From Luzula sylvatica (lineage: Eukaryota > Streptophyta > Magnoliopsida > Poales > Juncaceae), in the NCBI GenBank assembly GCA_946800325.1, contig OX326957.1, positions 12,009,591 through 12,073,590 of the forward strand: a stretch of DNA of 64,000 nt, written 5' to 3'. Shown here piece after piece: positions 1 to 9,965 of the stretch. The translations under genes were made by a program, and so were the position numbers. Position 1 is the first letter of the stretch. The number at the start of each line of letters is the position of its first letter. The notes below the pieces were generated by a model. The model ran no database searches. It saw only the letters and a program-made list of their open reading frames with translations, and had not been told where the DNA came from.

Positions 1-1016
1 TAGCTCCTCCTGTGATGCAACAATATTAAAATATTAAATATGAATTATATCAGATTTAAAAATATTAAATAATTCATATTTAATATATATCATATTTAAA
101 ACATTAAATAATACAACAATAAATCTATCATATATTTTTAAATTATTCCTTATTTATCATTAACTTAAATCATTAACTAAACCAAATCATATATTCTTTA
201 AATTATTATGAACGACATTACATCATATATTCATATAAAATAATTCATATTTAAAATATATAAAATACAAATAAGATAAACAAATTTAAATCATTAACCT
301 TAGTCCAAAGAAATCTTTCGAAAAACTAGTCCTCTTCTCGCCTCGTCAATTCTCACAATCGTCTCACTTCCGAAAAACTACTCCTCTTCTCGCTTCCAAA
401 AGCTACCTTATATTTCCTGTCAGATTTGAAATAAAAACATGTAAACCCTAAATTTTAATTATTCATACCGGTATTATGCTTACAATCTTCTCGAGGAGTG
501 TCGTTCAGTACCGGCACCGTTACTCCATCTTCATGTACCAGTCCTTGTGAGACCCACCTCCAGCCCATTTGAGACCCGTCTGCATCCCCTACGAGACCCG
601 CCTCCATGCCCTGCGAGAACCGCCTCAAGCCCCTGCGAGACCCGTCTCCAACCCTCCGAGACTCACCTCCAGCACCTTCGAGACCAACCTCCAAAAAAAC
701 AGTAAAAAAAAGGTAAAAAAAAATAGTAAAAAAAATTTGATACTACAAAATTGAAAAAGAAAAAAAAGAAGAAATATTTAGAAAAAAACAAAACTAATTA
801 ATTTTCGAATCAGTAAATAATTAAATTAATATAAAATAATTACAAAAAAAAGAGTATTTATTAAAAAAAGAGTAAAAAAAAAGAAAAGATAAGAAAAGAG
901 TATTTGAAATATATAACTAACATAAAAAAGAAGAGTATTTATTAAAAAAAATTCAGCACATCTAAAAATATATGATCGACATATATTAAAATAAAAAAAT
1001 ACAAGTTCAATTATAA
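1..1016. other. Gene-free AT-rich flank
   Basis: Very AT-rich DNA with no credible coding region. It holds a local ~50-bp duplication near 320-410 (two CGAAAAACTA(G/C)TCCTCTTCTCGC blocks), a GAGACCC minisatellite (separate entry) and A-rich tracts. The stretch at about 850-945 (AAGAGTATTTGAAATAT...AACTAACA) recurs at about 5335-5395 on the far side of the Mutator-like element, so the two flanks share a local repeat. Confidence 0.6.
545..695. repeat. GAGACCCGCCTCCAGCCC minisatellite
   Basis: About seven imperfect copies of a 20-25 bp unit built on GAGACCCGCCTCCAGCCCTGC stand out as a GC-rich island in AT-rich DNA. Open frames across it come from repeat composition. No protein is recognised. 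Confidence 0.7.
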
Positions 1017-1025
1017 ATATATATA

Positions 1026-1242
1026 GGAAATTTTTTCAAAGTAACCGAGTTGAAAAATTTAATACCCGAAATAACCAAGTTTTGAACATAATTCCCAAAA
1101 TGTCTTTTGCGGGGTTTGTAATTTCGCCAGGCGAGGTTTGGAACTTCGCCTTTGTTTCCAGCCGTCATTAATTGGGTTAAACAGCAATTAAGAAAAGGCG
1201 AGGTTCTAAAGCTCGCCAGGCGATGTTTCAAACTTCGCCTTA
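1026..1242. repeat. Left terminal inverted repeat of the PMD-MULE
   Basis: It matches the inverted 4510-4736 over about 215 bp. Shared blocks include CCCGAAATAACCAAGTT, TGAACATAATTCCCAAAATG, TCTTTTGCGGGGTTTG and GTCATTAATTGGG. It also contains small internal palindromes of the type GGCGAGGTT...TCGCCAGGCGA. Confidence 0.85.
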
Positions 1243-1592
1243 TTCACTTTTTTAGTTTTAATTTACATTTTGGTCTTTATTTTAGTTTTAATTAACATTT
1301 TGGTCCTTTTTATTTACAATTTGGCCCTTTTTTATTTACAATTTGGTCCTTTTTATTTACATTTGGGTCCTTTATAGTTTTAATTTACATTTTGGTCCTT
1401 TTTATTAAAATTTTAGTCCTTTTTTATTTACAATTTGGTCCTTTTTATTTACATTTGGGTCCTTTTTAGTTTTAATTTACATTTTGGTCCTTTTTTTTTA
1501 ACATTTTAGTCCTTTTTTATTTACATTTTGGTCCTTTTTTACATTTTTAATTTAAATTTTGGTCCTTTTTTTGTTTTAATATACATTTTGAT
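1243..1592. repeat. TTTACATTTTGGTCCTTTTTAG minisatellite
   Basis: Tandem, slightly variable copies of ACATTTTGGTCCTTTTTA / CAATTTGGTCCTTTTTATTT, unit about 20-30 bp and about a dozen copies. It lies between the left TIR and the 3' end of the PMD gene, inside the MULE. Confidence 0.75.
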
Positions 1593-1689
1593 AAACTAAA
1601 CATATAATAAACTAATAATAATAATAAACCATAACAATATAATCTAATAATAATAAACTAAACATATAATAAAAACACCCCAACATAAT

Positions 1690-3585
1690 CTAACAATCAT
1701 CTCTAGGTGCATTCTGTGTCGGGTCGAAAAAGTCATGATGACCACTATATGGAACACGACCATATGAAGTACCGACTCCACCATAGTCCGTGAAGGGGGG
1801 TTGTGCAGGATCGCCATAATTCGGTCGCGACATAGAAACATAGTCCGTGAAGGAGGGTTGGACAAAACGATCGTCATCATTCTGAGAATCGTCCAAAGAT
1901 AATGCCTCTAGCAAAACCGGCATCCTAGTGGCCATTTGATCCAAGATCATGCGACATTCGCAATTTTGTGCGCACCGTGCACCTTGTCTAGCACGTCGAA
2001 TATCAAGTTGGACCTCATTGACCTATAATGAAAATGAGGTAAGTTATAAAAAAATTATATTACTATATTTAATTAAATTTGAATAAAATACCAAGGATCG
2101 CAAAAGTGGACCACTAGGTCGGAAGCTCACATCAGGAGGACTAATGTTGGTCACTATCCACCGTCTCGTGATTTGCCAAAACCATCTCATATAATCCTGA
2201 AAATCATCTCAATACGGTGAAAATAATGTAATGAAATTGCGAAAAGCAATATTTGTACCTTTCTAGTAAACCCGCCGTTCAATACGGTCTCGTCTTCCTG
2301 AACAATATATGTACCTCGCTGCTCCCACATGTGAATATAACGCGCCATTTGTGAGTTCTTTAATTTTCCACGAGGTGCCATATTAGGGTTTGGAGGGATG
2401 TGTTGCCGAAAACCTAATTGGACCATCACCCTATCCGGTAGGTGCATCTGCACCGTGTTAGCACATATCAATGGGATTTTGGCCATCCAAAACATAGAAC
2501 CAACAAAGCATTCTGGCGATAAATTCGCCGTCAACTCGTCAGTATAAGGGCTCCAAGTAATCTGAAAACAAAATTTTTAATTAATATAATTATAAGTAAT
2601 TAATTATAAATTTTTTCCTTACTTGTTCTGCTCGTAATTTGTCGAACTCGTCAGAAAAATATATGACCGCACTTCCTCTATTCCTCTCTCTGTAACTGTG
2701 GGCACCCACATAATAGTTCATGAGTGGGTTCCCAACAATCGATCCCGGAATACTCATGTGAGGCCGTGCATTGGCAAAATGAAACCAAGCCCAAATCTAT
2801 CAAAGATTTTTATAATTAATTTGTAAATACACTTTTATAAATAATTATTTTGTATAAATAAATGAATGAAAAATTACCTGAACAAGTGAGAACCATCCCG
2901 CCGCTGTAGTTTGACCAATCTGGCATGCATCTCCCAAAGACTTGTACAAATGCGCGAGGATGGCGGGACCCCAAGCATACCTCCCGCATGCATCAAAATC
3001 CTCCAAGAAATATATGTAACTTGGACTGATTCGGCCTTTTGTGGGATTGGCCAAAGCCATCGAACCCAGGAAGTACAAGATGTAAGCCCTCGTGAGTCGA
3101 TCCCACGTTTCCTCCGTGGGATCAGTGGGTACTATGTGAAACGTCCTACGCAACCACGGCAATGTAGGACGGTTACCAGGCGGGCAAACCCCAAGCAGAC
3201 GGGTCAGATCAGCTCCTACATCGTCCTCCCCGCTGATAGTCCTAAACAACGGAGCACCGTCCGCTACGAAACCAGTCAACAAAGAAACATCACGTAGGGT
3301 AATAGTCATCTCTCCATGTGGCATATGAAAGGTGTTCGTCTCCGGACGCCACCTATGAATCAATGCCGTCAGAAATGGCTGATTCAACTTTACGTACGCG
3401 GCCCGCGTGGGGACAAAAAATCCTGCTCGCATAAGTCTGGCCTCCATTTCCGGAGTCGTCAGCGTCCAATGGGTCCAGTCGCGACCACCCTGAAATATCG
3501 TAATCTCAGGCTTTTCAATCTCGTTGGACACGTGGTTCATTTGATCCCTTAAAACGGAAGCATCAACGGGTCCGGGATTATCCAT
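1690..3585 (-). CDS. Plant mobile domain (PMD/MAIN-like) protein, five exons
   Basis: Plant mobile domain protein of the MAIN/MAIL family, often annotated in plants as 'serine/threonine-protein phosphatase 7 long form homolog'. Known relatives act in the nucleus in silencing and genome stability; the role of this TE-borne copy is unknown. I read five exons on the minus strand: 3585-2878, 2796-2623, 2561-2259, 2196-2092, 2022-1690. The four introns are 81, 61, 62 and 69 bp, all GT-AG and all phase 0. The product is about 540 residues with no internal stop. The hallmark MPHGEMTITLRDVSLLTG lies at residues 88-105, preceded by a HRWRPETNTFH block; exon 2 opens with IWAWFHFANARP and exon 3 with ITWSPYTDEL, both typical of the family. 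The C-terminal exon is acidic and tyrosine/proline-rich, with a FTDY-containing repeat. It is the only apparently intact non-retroelement gene here and lies wholly inside a Mutator-like element. Splice sites are inferred from sequence alone. Confidence 0.85.
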
Positions 3586-3615
3586 CTGTCCAAGATAGAA
3601 AAAAAAAATTAGTTA

Positions 3616-4078
3616 AAATTCTACAATCATAACAATTCTACAATTTACAATTCTACACATTCTAAAATTCTACAATTTACAATTCTACAATCCTAATTGT
3701 ACACACTCTACAATCCTACAATTTACAATTCTATAATCCTAAAATTTACAATTCTACAATCCTACAATTATACTATTGTAGATATTCTAAAATTCTAGAA
3801 TTCTACAATCATAATTCTACAATTCTACAATCCTACAATTATACTATTTTAGATATTCTACAATTCTACAATTAATTCTACAATCCAACAATTATACTAT
3901 TTAAGATATTCTACAATTCTACAATTAATTCTACAATCCAACAATTATACTATTTAAGATATTCTACAATTCTAGAATTCTACATTTCTAAAATTCTACA
4001 ATAACTACAATTGTACAATTATAACAATTCTATACTTCTACTATTCTACAATCCTAGAATCCTAATTTATATGTACAA
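3616..4078. repeat. TTCTACAATCCTACAATT minisatellite
   Basis: About 460 bp of short imperfect repeats built from TTCTACAAT, TCCTACAATT and ATACTATTTAAGATATTCTA, including a near-perfect ~60-bp duplication around 3850-3970. It lies directly upstream of the PMD start codon, where the promoter or 5' UTR would be. Confidence 0.75.
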
Positions 4079-4509
4079 TAAAACAATTAAATAAGAAATT
4101 TACCTTCTAATGCAAGATGAAAATCTTCAATTTCTAGTCCAATTCGTCAAAAATCACGACGTTATAACTTTAGATCTGCCACTTAAAACAACAAATTGAC
4201 ACATTTAACTCAAAATATAATCAACAAATTGAACAAAACAAGAAGAAAAAACAACAAAACACACCTATTACAAGAAGAAATTTGAAGCTCAAATCGGAGA
4301 GAAAAAGAGAGAAAATAGGAAGAAAGGGGAGGAATGGGAGAGAGACCGAGGAAGAAAGAAAGAAGGCAGGCGAAAAATTGATAAAAAAATAAAGCGAAGT
4401 TTCAAAGGTCGCCTGGCGAGGTTGCCAACATCGCCTAATGAAAAAAGCGAATTTTCAAACTTCGCCTTTCATTAATTGTTAGTTTGACCCCAAATACCGA
4501 CCGTTGGAT

Positions 4510-4736
4510 ACAAAGCGAAATTTGAAACATCGCCTGGCGAGGTTTGGAACCTCGCCTTATCTTAATAGATGTTTAATGCTGTTTAACCCCAATTAATGAC
4601 GGATGAAAAAAAGCGAGGTTCCAAACCTCGCCTGGCGAAATTCCAAACCCCGCAAAAGACATTTTGGGAATTATGTTCAAAACTTGGTTATTTCGGGAAT
4701 ATTATTTTAAACCATGGTTACTACAGTAAAATTGCC
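4510..4736. repeat. Right terminal inverted repeat of the PMD-MULE
   Basis: Inverted partner of 1026-1242. Further GCGAGGTTT/CGCC palindrome-like blocks continue inward to about 4385, so the subterminal region is repeat-rich. The 9-bp ATATATATA follows at 4737-4745. Confidence 0.85.
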
Positions 4737-4745
4737 ATATATATA

Positions 4746-6121
4746 CTATATTTTTCAGAAATGTATAAATATATTCAAAGGGTACAATAGTCATTGAAAA
4801 TTACATTTTCTGAAAAAAGAGTGAAATATTTAAATTGAAAAATTATGAAATAATAATTAATAATATTTTTTTAATTATTTAACAGTAAAAAAAACGAAAA
4901 AGGAAAAAAAAACAGAAAAAACATTAAAGAATGATTATGATAATAATAATAATAGTATTAAAAAAAAGAAAACATAATAATAACAATTATTAACAAAATA
5001 TAATAATCATTAAAAAACAGAAAAAAACATTAAAGAATGATTATTTCCACCTCTCGTAGCCTCGTACTAGAAATATTTACTCTTTTAAAATATATTAAAA
5101 TATACTTAAAACAGAAATATTTACCCTTCTAATATAGTACGAAAAAATTAATTATACCAAAATATATTAAATTATAATAAAATATTCAGGAACAAAGGAG
5201 GATTTACATAGTTACCCTTCTAAAATATCATATTTATCATTTGGAAAAAATTTAAAAATAAAAAATTACAGAAAATTTACCAACATTAAAACAGTAAAAA
5301 ATTAAAAAACAGAAAAATTACAAAACAAAAAGAGTAAAAAAAAAAGAAAAATAAGAAAAGAGTATTTGAAATATTTAACTAACACAAATAAACAAGAGTA
5401 TTTAAATAAGTCTATAAGTTACTAAAAAATATTGAATTATACCAAAATATAGTAAATTATGTAAAATATACTTAGATTATACTAAAATATTCAAGAACAA
5501 AGGAGAATTTACATATTTACCCTTCTAAAATATCATATTTATCATTTGAAAAAACTTGGAAAAAAAAATTTATCAGAAAATATACCAACATTGAAGCCTA
5601 TGTCGGGTGTAACCATCTCCGATCGAACCCCGACAACGTTGAAACTGAAATTCTCTGCCTCTGTAGCATGTAACCAGCAACTCACAATCCACGTCCGATT
5701 CGTCCTCATTCGTCCTCCATCTCTATAAACAATTTTAAAAAGAAAAAAAAGAAATTGTTTTTATTATTTAGCAAAAATTACTGTAAAAATCAGCAAAATA
5801 TCAACCTCAAAACTTAATTCTCAGTACAAAAACAATAAACCCTAATTCAGTAAGAGAGAGAGAAAGAAATCAGTCGAGAAGTACGAGAGAGAGAAAGAAA
5901 TTACCGAAAAGAGAGAAATCAGGTGAGAAGAGAGAATAGAGAGCGTCTGAGCCGATCGTCCAGCTGTTCGTCCAGCTAATTAAAGAGAGAAAACAAACTA
6001 TAATTAAACAATTGAAGTCCTCATTGAACAATTGAAACCCAAATTAAGCAATTGAAACCGTAATTCAACAATTAAAATCCTAATTCAGCAATTAAAACAG
6101 AAATCCAGCAATAAACACAAA
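4746..6121. other. Gene-free AT-rich DNA with local duplications
   Basis: No coding region is recognised. An ~80-bp direct duplication is visible (about 5165-5240 and 5480-5555, both with ACCCTTCTAAAATATCATAT). A GA-rich tract runs 5850-5960, and about five copies of a 24-bp unit (CAATTGAAACCCTAATT-like) fill 6000-6118. The truncated copia copy begins abruptly at 6122. Confidence 0.6.
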
Positions 6122-6538
6122 ATTGAACGGTGGCGCGGTTATATGGAAGAGTTCCAAACAACCGACAGTTGCTGACTCTACGACGGAAGCAGAATACATC
6201 GCGGCTTCAGAAGCCGCAAAGGAGGCGGTTTGGGTCAAGAAGTTCGTGAACGAACTGGGTGTTGTACCGAGCATCTCGGAACCCGTGGCTGTGTATTGTG
6301 ACAATACTGGAGCAATAGCACAGGCCAAGGAACCGAGATCACATCATTGCTCCAAACACATCCTACGTAAATTCCACTTGATTCGTGAGATTTTACAAAG
6401 GCGGGATGTTGTGATTTTGAAGATTGATACTGACGAGAATGTGGCGGATCCGTTTACGAAACCTCTTCCAATTGCGAAGCATGATCGTCATGCTAGAACT
6501 ATAGGTTTGAGATACCTAGAGGAGGAAGTTGGTTTGTA
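6122..6538 (+). pseudogene. Truncated copia RNase H
   Basis: C-terminal part of a Ty1/copia RNase H, which degrades RNA in the RNA/DNA hybrid during reverse transcription. It keeps the ADSTTEAEYIAASEAAKEAVW block and the CDNTGAIAQAKEP block, and ends LEEEVGL at the same stop codon as element A. The N-terminal part, with its first catalytic Asp in TDASFQT, is missing at the 6122 breakpoint. The frame opens in unrelated upstream sequence, so no real start exists. Confidence 0.8.
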
Positions 6539-7649
6539 GTTATCTAAAACAATAGTTGTTATGATGAGTTATTTGTTGTAAACGATGTATCACCCAAGAC
6601 TTATGCTATATTAATGCAATTTCAAAATTTTTATATTTCAGTTGCATTTATCTCTTATATGAAAACTTGTGCATGGTTGTGTAATTTGATTACACGAACC
6701 TGGATTTATGACTTGTGTGAGCGACTACATGATACGTGACCATGTTAAGTAAAACCGTCACATTTCAAAAGTTATATTTCAAAAACATCCCTAGTCATGA
6801 TTAGGATACTTATGTGATAAGTATATCTATTATAAGATAATAGACTAACATGTACACTAGCATATTCGCCGAGGTGATGATTATGTTTTGCTAATCATAG
6901 GACAAACAGTTTGTCAAATCGGGAATATGGATATGCATTAGGTTATGCATATTGTGACTTGACCAAAAGTGCGATACCACGACATGGTTCAGTCATTGTA
7001 GATGGAATCGTAACGAATGGGGTCTTAGTTCTTCACACTTGAGATGATCATGGATCATTTTTCGTGCATAACTTAATGCTTAGATATAATCTTCCACTAT
7101 CTGTAACAGGATGGTCATGGGATTATGATCGGGTATTATCTGAAACACGGAATTTGATGTGAGTCATCAAGATAGAAATTGTTCCTTTCGAGAGAAAGAG
7201 ATATCCCTTAGGCCTATCGATGAATTGATCAACGAAATCTCTGGCCAGAGTCAATGATATTAATTGTTAATATCAATTGTGTTTGTTGATTCAATTCGGT
7301 ATCGAAACAATAAGTTTAGTCAATCAAATTATAAGGATGAGTATCACCATGCTTTTTGATTGACGGATATCGTGAACAAGAGAACTAAACGCCACCGTTC
7401 GAGATGGGTATAAATGATCACAATCATTTTTCGTTTTCAACGTGGGAAAACTATGATGGATTTCTTCCTAGATCCCTCTCATTAGCTCGTGAGGTTAGGC
7501 ATAAGTTCACTACCATTGCTTGATACGAACCTACGCGGTCACACATAGAGCTGTCTTATTTCGGGCTTAAATTTCAATCTCTAAGGTTATGTGTACATGA
7601 GATGTACACTAGTACTTTCTTTAGTTGGATCTTGAACTGAGTGGGAGAC
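6122..7649 (+). mobile_element. 5'-truncated copy of copia A 3' internal region
   Basis: This matches 19674-21198 with only scattered differences: the end of RNase H, the 3' untranslated region and the polypurine tract GAGTGGGAGAC. It runs straight into the LTR at 7650. The left edge at 6122 cuts the RNase H frame and has no LTR or target duplication. The order 'internal 3' end - LTR - internal - LTR' is what unequal recombination between tandem LTR elements leaves, followed here by loss of the left part. Confidence 0.8.
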
Positions 7650-8590
7650 TGAAGGAAATACAGTTACAGATCAACTAGTTGAATGTACAAATGAGTGTAG
7701 ACAAACATACGTGTTCGTCGGAACGATTGGATGCATAATAAGATTATGCAAATCTGGCAGAAATTACATGGTGCGTCATGACGCACAATAGAGTAATTCT
7801 GAGAAAACCAATCTGTGAGTAGTGCGTCATGACGCAAGTTATCTTGCGTCATGACGGTACACATGAGTGGTGCGTCATGACGGACCTTATCGTGCGTCAT
7901 GACGGTACACTGTGTAACGGCTATATCCAAGTAAAAGTGACTTGTGATTCATGACGCACCATATCGTGCGTCATGACGCACAGTGATCCGAATTCTGGAT
8001 TAGCAGTTTTTGATACTCATTAATACTCATTAATTCAGAGATTTAATATATACTCTCTGTAACTCTCCTCTCTCTCTCTCTGGCTGCCAGATCTAATTCT
8101 TGAGAAGAAGAGAGAAACTTGTGAGACAAGTTGTGAGGATTTGGAGATTGATTTGAGCAACTTTCCTGGAATTTTAGGGGAATTCGCCGCAACCGAAAGA
8201 CGCGAGCTCGAGGTGGATACGAGTAGAGGAATCTCATCTGAGATTCTGGACTGTGATCTAACGAGAGCAAGATCGAGCAAGGTCGGAGACGAACCGGAGA
8301 AAATCCGGTTGTATACGACAAATCGGAGCTTCGGATTAGGTGTCGAATCGCGCGGGCGTGGGACGCGTGTGTTACCGATATCGAAGCAAGGACAGCAACT
8401 ACGCAAGAACAACCCTTCACCGTGATCAATTTCACGTGGTATGTTTCTATGTATATAAGAGTTATATTCATAGGTTTAGTTGCATTTCATGATTCGTACG
8501 ATCGAGTCGTTGACCTGGTCCTCGGGATCGGGTCGGACCGGGCCTCTCAATCCGCTGCGCGGGGCTCGGTAGTGATGCCGATACCCAACA
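7650..8590 (+). repeat. 5' LTR of copia element A
   Basis: A 941-bp LTR from TGAAGGAAATACAG to ATACCCAACA (TG...CA), preceded by the polypurine tract GAGTGGGAGAC and followed by a tRNA-Met primer site. It pairs with 21199-22167; by eye the two differ by roughly 1-2% outside a few indels, which suggests a young insertion. U3 carries a cluster of GTGCGTCATGACGCAC palindromes (7771-7981). An AT-rich TATA-like stretch lies near 8040-8052, followed by a CT-rich tract. Confidence 0.9.
7771..7981. promoter_or_regulatory. Paired near-palindrome array in U3 of LTR A
   Basis: Seven copies of NCGTCATGACGN (best form GTGCGTCATGACGCAC, a perfect 16-bp palindrome) start at about 7771, 7822, 7844, 7870, 7892, 7944 and 7966. 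The last six form three pairs with starts exactly 22 bp apart. The array lies upstream of the likely transcription start. The half-site TGACG matches the core of bZIP (TGA/as-1-type) sites; that assignment is inference. Confidence 0.75.
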
Positions 8591-8591
8591 G

Positions 8592-8603
8592 TGGTATCAG
8601 AGC
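8592..8603 (+). other. Primer binding site (tRNA-iMet) of copia A
   Basis: TGGTATCAGAGC lies one base after the LTR end. It is the standard primer site of plant Ty1/copia elements, complementary to the 3' end of initiator tRNA-Met. Confidence 0.92.
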
Positions 8604-9965
8604 CAACGTCACGATTCGATCGTCGAATTGATTTCGAATAAATGTTATTCGGAATTTCATATAGAATTTTAGGACATAATCATGTAGTTATAAAATTAGG
8701 GCCATGAAATCTTGCTAGTATTTGATCATGAGATGATCAAAAGAATCTAGAAGTAATCATGAAGTGTTCATGATTGATCATTTCAGAAATGATCGAAAAA
8801 TCATAAATAAAACTGAAAATCAGGTCTGGTGCGTCATGACGCACGATATGGTGCGTCGTGACGCACACGGGAAATCCAAGAGTTGGATCTGAGGCGTTAC
8901 TCAGTCCGTCGTGACGCACAAAAGTTGTACGTCATGACGCACTGTGTAAATTCTTACCGTCATGACGGACCATTTGGTGCGTCGTGACGGTAGAAGCCCA
9001 AAAACTCTCTGGCAAACTGAACAAAATGGTTTTGTTCAGTTCGTCATGACGGTCAGTTACAGTCCGTCGTGACGGTATAACCAACCGTCATGACGGACGG
9101 ACCTGAAAAACTCTCTGGATTGGACAACAAAATTGTTTTGTATTGTCCGTCATGACGCACTATCTGGCATCATGACGGACGAGTGAAGTCCGTCGTGATG
9201 CACCAAGTTGTGCGTCATAACGGAAGTCAAAGGAAATCCAAATTAGTACTGTGCGTCATGACGGACGTTATGTTGCGTCATGACGCACCATGTAATTTTT
9301 TCTGATTTATTTATTTTGGTTCTAATAATTATTAATTATGTTCATTCATCATGATAAACTTGCTCAATGATGTAATTAGATTATATCACATAAATCCCTG
9401 CATAATATTTAAGTCATAAAATGCCTTCCATGTTCACAACCTCCGAGGTTGGTCATCACACCTTGCACGGTTTCAGGCCAAAGTCGGGCGTGCATTGTTG
9501 TATGAATCAACGTGAGAGGCACACGTTAATTGGGGACAAATGCGGGATTCAGGCCAAAGTCGGGCGCATTTGTAGTTCAATTGAATGATATGTGAATATG
9601 GTTGTGACTTAACCGTTCAAGCCAATCCGATTGGGGTTCGGGGCATAGTTAGGATGCACAAACGGAATTCGAATCATATATGATATGGTTTGATACCGAA
9701 ATCCTATAAATGGTCAAGAGTCGCATTGGATGCGATTGGATTTATCCTACCTAAATAGTGAGATCCCATTTGTCGGCCAAAGTCACTTGTGGGAGGATCA
9801 TGAAATATGGATCTTGAAGTGTTATTGGATTTAAAATCCCGAATCAATATTAGGGTTGTTGATTTGATAAAAGTAACATATTTAATATCATCATATAAGC
9901 ATATAGCATAAGTTCGCACATGTTAGTATCAATCTCATTTTAAATTATTTTTCGTTGTAGCAATC
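8604..9965 (+). other. Long untranslated leader of copia A
   Basis: About 1.36 kb separate the primer site from the gag start, with no long frame. The leader contains the densest palindrome array (separate entry). Its second half has a duplicated phrase around 9470-9560 (CAGGCCAAAGTCGGGCG). The gag ATG follows CAATC at 9966. Confidence 0.75.
8829..9289. promoter_or_regulatory. Paired near-palindrome array in leader of copia A
   Basis: About fifteen copies of NCGTC(A/G)TGACGN. Aligned starts come in pairs: 8829/8851, 8904/8927, 8955/8977, 9039/9062 (plus 9083), 9145/9165, 9188/9210, 9251/9273. The offset is 20-23 bp, most often 22. Outer bases switch between G and C (GCGT or CCGT half-sites). 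Spacers contain CTCTCTGG twice. This region is transcribed, so it could act as DNA sites or as a series of short RNA hairpins. Confidence 0.75.

Larger units (their letters stand above)
1026..4736 (-). mobile_element. Mutator-like element (MULE) carrying a PMD gene
   Basis: A 3.7-kb element bounded by long inverted repeats (1026-1242 and 4510-4736) whose tips read GGAAATTTT and, inverted, GGCAATTTT. Identical 9-bp direct repeats, ATATATATA, abut both tips (1017-1025 and 4737-4745). Nine bases is the target-duplication length of Mutator elements, although this one is low complexity. The interior holds a five-exon PMD gene, a T/GGTCC-rich minisatellite downstream of it and a CTACAATT minisatellite upstream. 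No mudrA-type transposase is present, so mobility would need a transposase in trans. PMD genes are known to occur within Mutator-like elements. The boundaries are well supported; the superfamily call rests on TIR length and duplication length. Confidence 0.8.

Noticed and set aside
6092..6328. Antisense frames over RNase H, reverse transcriptase and integrase regions (also at 13137, 18284, 19623, 58174, 59319)
   Set aside because: They are shadows of the pol frames on the opposite strand and repeat in each copy of the element.
8829..9289. CRISPR-like array (short palindromic repeats with spacers)
   Set aside because: Repeats are 14-16 bp, vary at the outer bases, occur in pairs and lie in the leader of a plant retrotransposon. 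Spacers are partly repetitive. There are no cas genes and the setting is eukaryotic.
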